Shown: in pieces, positions 1 to 12,420 of the stretch
Numbering within the stretch: position 1 is the first letter of the stretch
Layout: each line of letters opens with the position of its first letter
Assembly: GCA_008638375.1 (NCBI GenBank)
Contig: CM018035.1
Location: forward strand, 23,758,307 to 23,822,306
Reading direction: 5' to 3'
Source of the DNA: Nyssa sinensis
Taxonomy: Eukaryota > Streptophyta > Magnoliopsida > Cornales > Nyssaceae
DNA: 64,000 nucleotides
The notes under the pieces: model-generated
The model's input: the letters and a program-made list of their open reading frames with translations, nothing else
Database searches by the model: none
What the model was told of the DNA's origin: nothing
Made by a program: the position numbers and the translations under genes

Positions 1-2005
1 ATTTTGTATATCGTGAACAAATGGACCAGACCCTATGTAATGTATCAGAACAGTGTATGGAATGTATGTGATTGTCCTTAATTGTCTTTATTTCTTTATT
101 ATTTTCTTTTCTTTTTGTCTCGTTACTCGCGCCTCGGGTTCGCTAGAATTCGGGGCGTGACAGACATAGTGCTAATGCAAGGAACAAAGTTAAGGCGTGC
201 CATGTGCAAAGTGTGCATTTATAATCTATATGCCTTCCAATTCATCAATGCAATGCAATGGCAATATGCATGACTCACACATGCAACTCTATGCTCAACT
301 CATGTCTCGTTTCAAAGTCCTTCCCCGTTGGATTCGCGAGTACCACTTATATGTCTCGTTTCATGGGCGCACTCCCATTGGATTGGCGAGTATCAATGGC
401 CAATTTTGAGTTTTTCAACACAGGATCTACACCCTCATAATGCATAGCACCAAAGTGCTCAACACACGCCTTGTTCCAAGGATTCATGCATGCCAAGATG
501 CCTTGATTTTTTTACGCAATTCCAATGAAGCATTTCATCAAATACATGGAATATACCTTAAATCATGCATTATTCATAAAGTAAACTATAACTTCCAAAT
601 CACAAAACTTCTTCCACATGAACATATACCATAATACAATCAATTAAACATATACTCATGTTACATGTTCACTACCTTATCAATTCTCAAAGAATACATA
701 ATTACACAAAGCATCAATGCATTAAACAACCATATCTTTCAAAATACAAGACTTCATCCACATGAACATATGCCACAATGCAATGAATTAAACATATATT
801 CAAGTTACAAGTTCATCACTTTGACAAATTCTCAAAGAACACACAAGTACATAAACTACCAACTCTAGGTTTTCAAAGCAACTACATACTAAGTGACTTT
901 CTAATGACAAGTAAACATATAAATCATTCAGTTAGCATATAAAAACACTCCTAAACTTAACCTTATTCCTTACTTAGCAAAATATCATACCTAGAAGGGT
1001 TTTTCTCAACCCTAGGGAGTTGTGCGTGCTGTGCAGCCAAACCAATCAGTGAGAATGTAACCCTTGACATGGGGAACAACTTCCTAGAAGGAAGCCTTGT
1101 GAAATTCTAAGCCTAGAAATGAGTTTTGGAAGCTTAGAAGTTGGAAAAACCTAGGTTTTCTTCATCTTTCTCTCCATGCACGACCTGCAGATCCTTTCTC
1201 ATAACAATTATATATATTTTTTAGCCTAAGTGCTCTATTTATACTAAAGGGGCCAAGGGGCAAAATGACCCTTTTGCCCTTAATGAGTTTGGGACCCCGT
1301 TACACTACAACCCGTCCCGAAACGCCTTAATTCGATATTTTTTTTTAACCAAAGTTCTTAAAATTATTTTAAATGATATGTTTCCAAAAATTTTATTTTC
1401 CCCTGTGGGCAAGTTTGGCCGGGTCCACCTGGGCCACCTAGGATGCCCTTTTTGGTCCATTTTTCAAACTGTTTCCGAATACGCTCCAATTCTTACAGGA
1501 GGCGTATTTTAACATTATAAGGATATTTATCTTCTATAAAATACTCAAAATATACTTCTAAACATGACTTATATCTAAATGATGCATGTGTAGTGTCCTA
1601 CCGGCAACTAGTATATAAATAGTGTTTTACCGGCAAAACGAAAAATTTACCCTGATTTTTCAGGTCTCTACATAGATACTTAATTGTTAAATTAGGAGTT
1701 TAGGCATACTCTTCATGAGTTTGTATGTTTGTGTTCATGCATTCATGCATATACATCGGACAATTTGCATCACTTTTCTTTAAATACTGAAATAATGTTT
1801 TTAACTTAGATAAGATTTGAAAATATCTTTCTACAACTTAAAAATTTGTTTTGAATGTATTTCTACTTTTAACATTGGTCTAATGAATTCTTGAAACCAT
1901 GTCAATTAAATAGATTTCGAAAATAATTTCTAGATTGACCTATCTTCACTATTTTGACCATAACTCAAAAACTACTTTGAATTTTGAGGTGAGACTAATT
2001 AAATA
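1..2005. repeat. Tandem duplication, copy 1 (left part cut by window edge)
   Basis: Base 1 aligns to base 2215, and identity continues to base 2005 (matching 4220). The only difference I noticed is one extra T in copy 2 near 3476. The unit is 2,214 bp and joins its neighbour at 2005/2006. Its parts are the end of a plus-oriented LTR fragment (1-162), a minus-oriented LTR fragment (163-1672) and 333 bp of older flank (1673-2005). The short reading frames inside it repeat exactly in copy 2 and lie in LTR sequence, so they are not genes. Confidence 0.95.
163..1672 (-). mobile_element. LTR 5'-part fragment, inverted, B/H/J family
   Basis: Read on the minus strand, this starts at 1672 with TGTAGAGACCTG, the family start, and runs to 163, where it breaks inside the LTR. 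It has a TATA-type box (TATAAATAG on the minus strand, 1235-1245) and the family 5' splice-like site (CTAG/GTATGA, GT at 990-989). The second copy is 2377-3887. No complete LTR is present; the head-to-head join at 162/163 is explained in the findings. Confidence 0.85.
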
Positions 2006-2376
2006 ATTGTACACTTGCACATGCCACGCCCTTAATTTTGTTTCTTGCATTAGCATTATATTGTACCAGCAGTTGAGCTGACCCATTCGTGGGACAAACA
2101 TTTCAGATGACGCTCCAGCTGTGCGAGATGTAAAGATGATTTGATTGTGGATTATGTTTGGCCCGAGGGACGCATTTAATGTTGTATAAGGGCATAAGCC
2201 TGAGACTATTTCTTATTTTGTATATCGTGAACAAATGGACCAGACCCTATGTAATGTATCAGAACAGTGTATGGAATGTATGTGATTGTCCTTAATTGTC
2301 TTTATTTCTTTATTATTTTCTTTTCTTTTTGTCTCGTTACTCGCGCCTCGGGTTCGCTAGAATTCGGGGCGTGACA
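2006..2376 (+). mobile_element. LTR 3'-end fragment, B/H/J family
   Basis: It begins inside the LTR and ends at 2371-2376 with the family terminus GTGACA. The closest match in the window is the 3' end of solo LTR H. It holds the 3' splice-like site ATTTCAG ending at 2106, the same site seen at 42339 in H and 14498 in B. A partial copy lies at 1-162. The GTGACA end abuts GACATAG of the inverted fragment, sharing GACA. Confidence 0.8.
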
Positions 2377-4220
2377 GACATAGTGCTAATGCAAGGAACA
2401 AAGTTAAGGCGTGCCATGTGCAAAGTGTGCATTTATAATCTATATGCCTTCCAATTCATCAATGCAATGCAATGGCAATATGCATGACTCACACATGCAA
2501 CTCTATGCTCAACTCATGTCTCGTTTCAAAGTCCTTCCCCGTTGGATTCGCGAGTACCACTTATATGTCTCGTTTCATGGGCGCACTCCCATTGGATTGG
2601 CGAGTATCAATGGCCAATTTTGAGTTTTTCAACACAGGATCTACACCCTCATAATGCATAGCACCAAAGTGCTCAACACACGCCTTGTTCCAAGGATTCA
2701 TGCATGCCAAGATGCCTTGATTTTTTTACGCAATTCCAATGAAGCATTTCATCAAATACATGGAATATACCTTAAATCATGCATTATTCATAAAGTAAAC
2801 TATAACTTCCAAATCACAAAACTTCTTCCACATGAACATATACCATAATACAATCAATTAAACATATACTCATGTTACATGTTCACTACCTTATCAATTC
2901 TCAAAGAATACATAATTACACAAAGCATCAATGCATTAAACAACCATATCTTTCAAAATACAAGACTTCATCCACATGAACATATGCCACAATGCAATGA
3001 ATTAAACATATATTCAAGTTACAAGTTCATCACTTTGACAAATTCTCAAAGAACACACAAGTACATAAACTACCAACTCTAGGTTTTCAAAGCAACTACA
3101 TACTAAGTGACTTTCTAATGACAAGTAAACATATAAATCATTCAGTTAGCATATAAAAACACTCCTAAACTTAACCTTATTCCTTACTTAGCAAAATATC
3201 ATACCTAGAAGGGTTTTTCTCAACCCTAGGGAGTTGTGCGTGCTGTGCAGCCAAACCAATCAGTGAGAATGTAACCCTTGACATGGGGAACAACTTCCTA
3301 GAAGGAAGCCTTGTGAAATTCTAAGCCTAGAAATGAGTTTTGGAAGCTTAGAAGTTGGAAAAACCTAGGTTTTCTTCATCTTTCTCTCCATGCACGACCT
3401 GCAGATCCTTTCTCATAACAATTATATATATTTTTTAGCCTAAGTGCTCTATTTATACTAAAGGGGCCAAGGGGCTAAAATGACCCTTTTGCCCTTAATG
3501 AGTTTGGGACCCCGTTACACTACAACCCGTCCCGAAACGCCTTAATTCGATATTTTTTTTTAACCAAAGTTCTTAAAATTATTTTAAATGATATGTTTCC
3601 AAAAATTTTATTTTCCCCTGTGGGCAAGTTTGGCCGGGTCCACCTGGGCCACCTAGGATGCCCTTTTTGGTCCATTTTTCAAACTGTTTCCGAATACGCT
3701 CCAATTCTTACAGGAGGCGTATTTTAACATTATAAGGATATTTATCTTCTATAAAATACTCAAAATATACTTCTAAACATGACTTATATCTAAATGATGC
3801 ATGTGTAGTGTCCTACCGGCAACTAGTATATAAATAGTGTTTTACCGGCAAAACGAAAAATTTACCCTGATTTTTCAGGTCTCTACATAGATACTTAATT
3901 GTTAAATTAGGAGTTTAGGCATACTCTTCATGAGTTTGTATGTTTGTGTTCATGCATTCATGCATATACATCGGACAATTTGCATCACTTTTCTTTAAAT
4001 ACTGAAATAATGTTTTTAACTTAGATAAGATTTGAAAATATCTTTCTACAACTTAAAAATTTGTTTTGAATGTATTTCTACTTTTAACATTGGTCTAATG
4101 AATTCTTGAAACCATGTCAATTAAATAGATTTCGAAAATAATTTCTAGATTGACCTATCTTCACTATTTTGACCATAACTCAAAAACTACTTTGAATTTT
4201 GAGGTGAGACTAATTAAATA
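2006..4220. repeat. Tandem duplication, copy 2 (complete unit)
   Basis: This is the complete unit: plus-oriented LTR 3' fragment 2006-2376, minus-oriented LTR fragment 2377-3887, flank 3888-4220. At 4221 the flank continues into unique sequence, whereas in copy 1 the same point jumps back to the LTR fragment. That marks the duplication boundary. Near-complete identity means either a very recent event or an assembly duplication. Confidence 0.95.
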
Positions 4221-5404
4221 TAGACTTCAAGAACTTTCCAAAGATAGGTAGAATGCCTCGTTTTGACTTCGTATAAGTGAGATATCACTGTTTGAAGTTA
4301 GACAATACGTGTCAGAAAATTGACATGCATTGGGATGGGAAAGCCTTCTTCGTCCCAATGGGGAAGCTTCGATTATGCCTTTTTTTTCATGAAAAACTTA
4401 TTTTTGCAATTTTTCTTGTGTTCCACTCATTGGGAACGTTTTTTAGCATGTTTTAATGATTGGAAAGTTAAATTTTAATAGGAAACTACAACTTAACCTA
4501 GGGCTTCCCATATTATAAATCCATTATTGGTTTAGTTGGATTTTAAGTGAACAGGCCCCAAACAGTGCTGAACCAACTGGTTCATCCGGTTCAATGCGTC
4601 ATGTTGACATCATCATGACGTCAACCATACTTTTTTTTTTTTTTTTTAATCCTTTTAAGCCAAAACAACATAGTTTTGATTTAAGTGTGTTACACCATTT
4701 TTTAATTCGATCGGGGCCTGACTCGAATCCGACCCGAGACCCGACCCGGTACTGTTCTTCTTCCATATTACTCTGACGAGGATTCCAGTGGCCTTCTCCG
4801 GTACCAGCAACCATCGCTGGTTAAATTCCAACCATTGTTCAACATAGTTCAAACCCAAATTTCATGAGGATTCCGTTTTTAAAATTAAAGTTTAATTTAA
4901 TTCACCTTGGCCCATCGAATATCGGAGTTTACAATTGGCTCCAATGAGAGCCCAACTTTTCGACGAGATGATATTTTTCTATTTCAAAGCTTTGCACTCA
5001 CTCTTTTTGCCCAAAATTCTACCTATATGTTTCTAGAACTATAGGGAATATTTTCCCGTTCCTTAAGCCTTATGAATTGATCAAAAACTTGATCACTCAT
5101 TAAACTTGACCATACCTGCAACTTGGTTTTTCTCCTTGGTCTCTTGACCATTTAGTTGATTTAAGTTACAGAATAATCCACATTTCACGCCTTTTTAGGC
5201 CTTGTAATTAGTTTCAAGCTTAAGCCAAGTTAGATCAAAAACTCATTTTTTTCACAAATTCGGGTGTTAGGGTTTTTAGGGTTTTTTTAGCTTAAACCTC
5301 ACCATTTTTCTTCTATTTCCTTCCCTCAACAATATAAAATACATGCATGCATATTCTAGGCCATAAAAAACTTGAAATTGAATTTTTCTAAAGAGAAAAT
5401 TTAC

Positions 5405-5408
<4 letters not shown>

Positions 5409-5442
<34 letters not shown>
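5409..5442. repeat. (CT)n microsatellite
   Basis: A pure CT run of about 17 units, followed by imperfect CT-rich sequence to about 5570. On the LTR's own minus strand it is a (GA)n tract beside a 5' splice-like site. The same arrangement recurs near 35362, 44817, 48080, 50695 and 62492. A 118-codon frame across it is a low-complexity artefact. Confidence 0.95.
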
Positions 5443-5444
<2 letters not shown>

Positions 5445-5798
5445 AATTTTCTTCTCTCTCTACTGCTTCTCTTTCTTCCTCCTTCTTTCTCATTCCTTTT
5501 CTTTTTCTTCTTCCTTTCTCAACAAGTCTCTCTCTCTCTCTCTCTACAATTCTCTCTCCCTCTTTCTCGCTGTCCATACACAAGACACACACATGTTCTG
5601 GTTTTTTTTTTTTTTTTAATTTCTTATTCACATATAATATACACATAATATATATATATATATATATACACAACTCATATATACATATATACTTATATAT
5701 ATATATTTTAAATTTGCATGAAATTTGATTGGTCCATGTGAAGGCCCAACGGGGCGTTGACACCTCAGCCTTAGAGCATGCAAACTTGACATTTTATG

Positions 5799-5834
<36 letters not shown>

Positions 5835-5852
5835 TGTGAGATATATAGCACA

Positions 5853-5942
5853 AAAGTGTTGTAGCCAATTTGGCTATTCTTTCTGGTATAGGATTCTCCC
5901 TCATTTTTTGGTTTTAGGTTCAAATCTTTTGGCCAACACTTT
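5853..5942 (+). other. tRNA-like module with A and B boxes (antisense to LTR)
   Basis: The ends AAAGTGTTG (5853-5861) and CAACACTTT (5934-5942) are perfectly complementary over 9 bp, like an acceptor stem. An A-box-like TAGCCAATTTGG follows directly at 5862-5873, and a B-box-like GGTTCAAATCT is at 5917-5927. It is the best folded member of a set of nine related modules here. It is not a functional tRNA gene: the T stem is weak and there is no clear anticodon arm. Confidence 0.6.
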
Positions 5943-5950
5943 TGGCATTA

Positions 5951-6948
5951 TTTTCTCTCTTTTTCTCTTCTTATGCCTTGTTTGGCATTTTGGGTGTGTT
6001 TCTTAAATTTTTGAAATTACGTTTCAATTGCTGTAAAATCTTTTGATATTCTGACCGTGTTTTTTTTTTTTTTGTATGCTTCCTCTTCATGTCATAGATT
6101 TTATTTTTGACATGTCCCATCGTGTTTAGTTAATGCCAAAAACATATTATTTTTATCAAAAAATTTTCTATTTATTTTATTTCTTCCTCATGTACTTGTA
6201 TCACTTATTTATTCTCTTCATGTGTCAATTTCGTAAATCGAGATCTTATTAATTTTTCATAGCCTTCATTGTCTCATCTTGGTGTATTTAAGTGTATATT
6301 AATTATTCTAATAGTCCATTATAATTATCAGAATAATTCTGATTAAACGCGTTCCCTTCGTGCGTTATGCTAATCTTATCAAGTCATGTGTTTAATCCTC
6401 GATTAACACTAGTCGTAACTTCTTATCAAGTCATGGCCCTCGGCATTAAATTGTATTCTTACATCGGTCGTCTCTAATTTAGAATTTATTATTTTCATCA
6501 TTTATACTTTTCCTTTCGTATTTATGAGTCATTAGTCATAACTCGCATTGGCCATGGTCATTAAGAAATTTAACTTATGATAATTGTCATTATTGTTAAT
6601 TTCTTCGCTTAATTGGGTTGGGGTATATTTGATAGAGAGAACATATAGAGAAGGCTGAGAACTATCATATAGGCGTCATATACATCACATACGTGTCTCT
6701 CTCATTGAGCTATGCAGTCTAACCAATATTTTGAGAGTTCTCTTGAATTTTATGAATTATATTTGCATCATATGTTGAGTGCTTGAGTGGTTTTGCATTT
6801 CATACATTGTGGAATCGTTATTCCATTTCTTTGATTTCATATGGTTTTAAATCACACAAGAAATCTCTTACATTGGTAGGTGACCAACACAAAAAGACTA
6901 TGTTTGTGGTGATCAACTAGCAAAGCACGACAACCATTTTATAAAGCT
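5951..6948. other. AT-rich intergenic stretch, nothing recognised
   Basis: This lies between the old LTR-like fragment and element D. I see no LTR terminus, coding frame or tandem repeat. It reads across D's insertion point into 33998-34352, so the two belong to one older sequence. Confidence 0.6.
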
Positions 6949-6953
6949 TGCAC

Positions 6954-8737
6954 TGTCACGCCACAAAATTTAAAAATCCAATAATACAAGCTAATTGGTA
7001 TTCTTGTTAGACAAAATAAAAATATTTCATTGAATTTTCAATATCGATATTCACTCTTCAGTTACATCATCATCTTCCCATATTATGGGTAAGTTAATAA
7101 AAGAGATCTAAGTTCATAACTAATAATCCCTCAAGTTCTCCAAAATATAAATATTAAGTTCTTAGTATTTACAAATTTTAAATTTAAATAGCATGCAATA
7201 AATTACATCCCTAATGACAAATAGAGCACAAGTTAAAAAAATAAGTATCCCAAAAGAAGGCCATCAAGTCATCAAGCTTCGGACTTCTTGCCATTTTTTG
7301 AAACTGGTAGGGGGTCAGAACAACGCCTAGTAGGAGAATCTAACAGAAGGGAAAATATGAATGGTGAAAGTGGATGCTTGTGCTAGTGTAGTGATATTCA
7401 ACATGTCATTCAAATATGTGCATATTTTATTAACATCAAATAAAATAATATAATTTATATCAAATCATAAAAAACTATTCAAAGGCCATCACAAGCATAT
7501 ACTAATTTTCCCCTCTCAAATTCTATATTTATTTACTAAGCCATCTTACTACCAACCAAGTTGCTACTAAAAATTTAGGATTAGCCTTAACATTGACACA
7601 ATACGGACCCGTAGTATCAAATCAGCCATTTTCAGGCTACTAACTGAAAGGACCAAGGCAACCTCCCACGCGGGTTTATGGATAAGACCGAAGAGAGTCA
7701 CAATCCCAAACATAATGTATATTCCGGGTCTTGAGCACTAATTTTTTTTATTGGTATATCAAGCCATTAAAAAAAATATTTATATTGACACACCTAACCT
7801 CCCTTTTATATTTAAGTTCAATGAGCCACAACAAAATATTCACACAAGATAAATTATCCAAAAAAAAAAAAAAACAATCAGTAGCTAATATCAAGTCAAA
7901 ATAATCAAATGAATTTACATTGGAGTTTTAATAAACACTTGGTATGCATGCTTCAACATTTATAATCATATAATCAACATATGTGAGAATGACTACCATG
8001 TATTCAACATAATGCATGTTAATTTACTTTGAACACAAGAGACATTTTTTAGACATAAAAATAAAATTAACATGAAGTAGATCTAGACTATATATCACTA
8101 ATGAAATGTAAAGAAAATCAAATATTTTTAATATCAATAAGTGCAAATAAAATTATAAACAACAAGAAATAATGTCCTAGACATTCTATTTTCAACCATA
8201 GGTTGGAAACAACTACCACTTAATTGATGTAGTAAAATATAAGATTTCTTCTTAGTCTCCTTAAGATATTCTATTAATCAAAAGTAATAAGTTTGATGAT
8301 GTCCTAACCCTTCATAACATCTGCAGAACTTAAGGAGACCTTTAATGGAGAAAGATGAGAGAGTAGAGAGAAGGAATTTGGAAGGGCCATTGTCAAGAGA
8401 GGGGAAAGGGTGGGAGGAGTTTTTAAGTTCGAGGAGGGTCCCTTTTAAATAGAAAAACTGTATAGATATACAATTTGAGTTCTATTCATTGTTCCGGTCA
8501 ACACCCTTCGAGAGTTACATAAAAATACATGGAACTCAGTCCATTTTTCAAAAGAATGAGAAAGGTTTCCCCTTTTTTCCCCTTTATATATATACATATA
8601 TATATATATATGTATATATATATGTGTATATATATATATATTTGTTCTGGTCAAACTTGTAGCAAAGCCTGTAGGGTTGAATACTCAACGTCACATTTCC
8701 TGCATAGCACTCTTTGTATAGTTTCATTTAATCCTAA

Positions 8738-8774
<37 letters not shown>

Positions 8775-9039
8775 GCACATAATTTAATTAAATTCATAAA
8801 CTAATTTATTTATTTATTTAATTATGTTACTTTGTAAAATGTTCAACAAAAGGAATATAAATACACAACTAAATAAAAGAATTAGCACATTAAAAAAAAT
8901 TTTCTAATAATAAAATTGGGCCACTAATACTAACTTGTCAAGTCCTAATTTACGTAGCATCTTAGTTATCACAAATTAGTATGTTATAAATAATTGTTAA
9001 ATATTTTAATTAATTATTAAAATTATCTGAGACATTAAA
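6954..9039 (-). mobile_element. Element D 3' LTR
   Basis: It starts on the plus strand with TGTCACGCC and ends with GACATTAAA, where the other LTR has GACATTACA. At 2,086 bp it pairs with the 2,062-bp 5' LTR. AT microsatellites at about 8588-8642 and 8739-8773 differ in length from those of the partner. A possible minus-strand TATA-like TTTAAAAGGG lies near 8451. Short frames around the AT repeats are not genes. Confidence 0.93.
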
Positions 9040-9058
9040 TTTTATCCACTTAAAAAAA

Positions 9059-9078
9059 AAATTTCATCCTCGAAATTT
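9059..9078 (-). other. Stem-loop just before the 3' LTR of D
   Basis: On the minus strand AAATTTC, six loop bases and GAAATTT form a 7-bp stem. It lies directly upstream of an A/T and purine stretch and the 3' LTR. The hairpins before the polypurine tracts of A (47426-47445) and C (57931-57950) sit in the same place with a different stem sequence. Confidence 0.6.
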
Positions 9079-9084
9079 ATCACA

Positions 9085-11757
9085 TACCGTGCTCGACAAA
9101 TAATTACGGATACTTGGTGTGAAACTCTGCCTCTCACTCCTAAGTAAACTCCTCCACTTCGTGGTGTCTCCAAAGGACTTTGACTAAAGGAATGGTCTTA
9201 CCCCATAAGACTTGTTCCCTAGAGTCTAGGACCCTTACTGGTTGCTCCTCGTAGGATGCATCACTATCTATATCCAACTTGGCCCAATCTAGAACATGTG
9301 AGGGATCTGGCTCATATTTTTGAAACATGGACACGTGAAATGCATTGTGGACACCCGACAACCATGGTGGTAAGGCTAACTGATAAGCTATTTCCCTAAT
9401 CCTGTCAAGGATCTCAAAAGGTCCAATGAATAGTGGTGCCAACTTTTTGCTACGCCTAAAGCGAGTCAACCCCTTTCGCGGTGCGACTTTCAAGAATACA
9501 TGGTCCCCAATTTTGAATGTTAAGGGTCGTCGCCTCCTGTTTGCATAGCTCTTCTGGAGGCTCTGTGCTACTATTAATCATTGTCTAATCACTTTGATCT
9601 TCTCTGTAGTCTCCCATACTAAGTCTGGTCCCAATGCAGTAGACTCTCTTGTCTCAATCCAACAAATAGGTGATCTACACGATCTCTCATACAGTGCCTC
9701 AAATGGTGCCATCTCAATACTCGACTAGTAGCTGTTGTTATAGGCAAACTCGACCAACGACAAGTGGTCATCCCAACTACCCCAAAAATCTATAACATAA
9801 GAACGTAACATATCCTCAAGAATCTGAATAGTACGTTCGGACTGGCCATCGGTCTCTAGGTGAAAAGATGTGCTGAGTCACAACTCAGTCCCTAAGGCTA
9901 TTTCTAGACTTTAACAAAATGAAGCTGTAAAACATGGATCCCGATCTAAGGTGATGACACTGGAATGCTGTGAATGAGTACTATCTCCCGGATATACAAC
10001 CAACTAAGCATATTAATTGAATCTGTAATTTGAATGGGTAGGAAGTGAGCGGACTTAGTTAATTGATCCATAACAACCCATACAACATCGTGTCCCTGCA
10101 GTGATTTTGATAAAGCTGTCACAAAGTCTATAGTCATGTTCTCCCACTTCCATTCGGTCACTAGCAATGGTTGGAGCAGTTTTGCAGGCCTCTGGTGCTC
10201 AGCCTTAATCTGCTTCCACGTCAGGCATTTACTCACAAAACTAGCCATAATGACCTTCATCCTTTTCCACCAATACTGGCGACGCAAGTCACGATACATC
10301 TTTGTACTACTCGGATGAGCTACAAGTCATGAATGGTGAAACTATCAAAGTACATCCTCGTGATAAGTAAGTGGAACATACAATCTGCCTCAAAATCCCG
10401 AACCACGATCGGTCTGGAGCACCCAATCCTTGACTGTCTCATCTCCAAGAATACAACAACGAATGGCCTTGGCCTCAACATCAACTTAATGTGACTACAC
10501 CACTTTACTCACAAATATAGGTAGTGTCGCTACAAAAAATAGGGTAGTACACTTTCTAGTTTCCTTAAGGATCAAATCACACTCTACAACTGCTCCAAGC
10601 ATTTTCCACTTTTGAATGGCAATGCTAGCTAGATTTCCCTGCGACTTCCTGCTTAGTGCGTCTGCCACTACATTTGCTTTCCCTAGATGGTATTGTAAGT
10701 CCAAGTCATAATCCTTCATGTACTCCATCCACCATCATTGCCTCAAGTTCAAGTCCTTTTGGGAGAAAAGCTACTTGAGGCTCTTGTGATTCGAGAATAC
10801 CTAGAATAGCTGGCCATACAAGTAATGCCTTCAACTCTTTAAGGAAAATACCACCGCTACTAACTCTAAATCATATGTTGGGTAGTTCTTCTCGTGAGGC
10901 TTCAACTGCCGTGAACCATAGGCAATGACCTTGCCCTATTGCATAAGCACACACCCTAATCCGTCCCGCGAAATGTCACAATAAATTGTATACCCTACCC
11001 CACTCTTGGGAATGGTAAGAGCTGGTGCAGTGGTGAGTCAAGTCTTCAACTTCTGAAAGGAATGCTCACATGCATCATTTCATACAAATCGAACACCCTT
11101 TCTGGTAAGGCGCGTCATAGATATCGCTAACTAAAAAAATCCCTCAACGAACCTACAGTAATAACTAGTTAGGCCCAAGAAGTTATAGATCTTAAACACA
11201 TTCTTCGGTCTCTCCCAAGTCATCACGGCCTCTATCTTGGAAGGATTGACAGATACACCACCTTATGAGACAGTATGTCACAAAAATTTTAACTCAGTAA
11301 GCCAGAACTCACACTTCTCGAGTTTGGCAGACAATTGATGCTCCCTTAGGATCTGTAGTGCAAGGCGAAGGTGCTCTTCATGCTTCTCCTTCGATGGTGA
11401 ATATATCAAATTTTCATCCACGAAGACAATGACAAATGCATCTAGATACTCTTGAAAGACGCAGTTTATTAGGTCTATGAATGCCATAGGGGCATTCGTC
11501 AACCCAAATGGCATAACAAGGTACTCATAGTGGCCATACCAAGTATGGAATGCGGTCTTTGAAATATCCTCCTCATTCACCCTAAACTGGTGATAACCTG
11601 ACCTCAAATCTATGTTTGAAAATCATACAGATCCACTCAACTGATCAAACAAGTCATTGATGCATGGTAAAGGGTATTTGTCCTTCATAGTCACTCGATT
11701 TAGTTTACAATAATCAATACATAATCAACGTGATCCATCCGTCTTCTTTGCAGTTGC
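9085..11757 (-). pseudogene. Element D pol remnant: RT, RNase H, integrase, chromodomain
   Basis: Read from 11757 downward it gives the RT core (SGYHQF, then MPFGLTNAP near 11510), with the catalytic pair changed to VDEN where FVDD/FIDD is usual. RNase H follows (ending [13 protein letters not shown] near 10660), then integrase near 10330-9560 and a C-terminal chromodomain-type tail (HVSMFQKYEPD, then RVLDSREQVLWGK). The integrase zinc finger has CLTW in place of CLTC, so one zinc ligand is lost. MTIDFV and DGQSE of the DDE triad remain. The frame is the same from about 11607 to 9946, broken by stops, and shifts once before 9493. Confidence 0.93.
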
Positions 11758-11761
11758 ATGT

Positions 11762-12036
11762 TTGCTAGTTGGGCATTGGGTGATAAGGATAGTGTTCACT
11801 AAGAGTTACCCGCCAATAGTACGAGACTTTTCTGAAATAATTCTTGATGATCTATTTGAGTTACCACTTGACCATGAGATAGATTTGTCAATTGATTTGA
11901 TACCAAGCACTGCATCTATTTCGATGACACCTTACCATATGGCACTTGTTAAGTTGCGGGTGCAAAAGGTGAAAATAGAGGAGTTATTGGAAAAAGGTTT
12001 CATTCGACCTAGCACTTCACCATGGGGAACTCCAAC
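11762..12036 (+). pseudogene. Inverted fragment of D: start of reverse transcriptase
   Basis: Translated on the plus strand this gives the stretch before RT and its N-terminus: PIVRDF, LDDLFELP, SIDLIP, then [15 protein letters not shown]. It is opposite to the rest of D. The RT continuation (KKTDGS) lies on the minus strand just to the left, near 11750. The fragment ends with codons for GTP and joins directly to the protease start. It is part of a scrambled segment at 11758 to about 12420. Confidence 0.85.
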
Positions 12037-12420
12037 ACTTGATTCTGGTACCTCTCATTCTTTCATTTCTGCATCATTTGCTACATGAGGTTTAGATGTG
12101 GATATGTTAGACCATTCACTCCAAGTAGAGACTCTAGTTAGGGGTAGAGTTGTGCTTAGGAGAGTTTGTCGCTTATGTGAGATTGAGGTAATAGATCATC
12201 TATTTGTCTTTGACTTTATTGTGCTAGACATGACAGGGTTCGATATTAGCCTAAGCATGGATTGGTTGACTAGTTATCAAGCGAATATTGATTGCTATAG
12301 ATGGAGGGTGACAATGTGTACTTTTGAAGGAGAATGCTTTTATTTCTTGGGTGATAGAAGTGACCTGACTACTCCACGACCATTAGATTCGCATAACTTG
12401 GGCAAGCCCACTAGCCGATG
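12037..12420 (+). pseudogene. Inverted fragment of D: aspartic protease
   Basis: On the plus strand it reads LDSGTSHSFIS with an intact DSG active-site triplet, then one stop, then a protease C-terminal part (MDWLTSYQANIDCYRWRVT, ending near CFYFLGDRSDL). Normally protease precedes RT in the same orientation. Here it follows the RT start and runs against the rest of the element. Gag resumes on the minus strand above about 12421. Confidence 0.85.

Larger units (their letters stand above)
4221..5950 (-). mobile_element. Old minus-oriented LTR-like fragment, C/F/G-like
   Basis: This region carries, in reverse order, modules seen in the A, C, F and G LTRs. These are a paired CCAACTGG/CCGGTTCA motif near 4573-4592, a run of GACCCGACCC repeats near 4720-4750, a minus-strand 5' splice-like site AGAG/GTAAA near 5405, a (CT)n tract at 5409-5442, AT microsatellites, and a tRNA-like module at 5853-5942. 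With 1673-2005 it is probably the LTR that the duplicated unit landed in. I did not find its intact ends, and the border near 5950 is approximate. Confidence 0.6.

Noticed and set aside
5372..5763. Frames of 106-118 codons on both strands across CT and AT repeats
   Set aside because: They are serine/leucine or isoleucine/tyrosine runs from microsatellites with no protein-like composition.
5853..5942. A functional tRNA gene
   Set aside because: A and B boxes and the end stem are present, but the T stem is weak, the anticodon arm is not convincing, and the copy lies in a decayed LTR; described as tRNA-like only.
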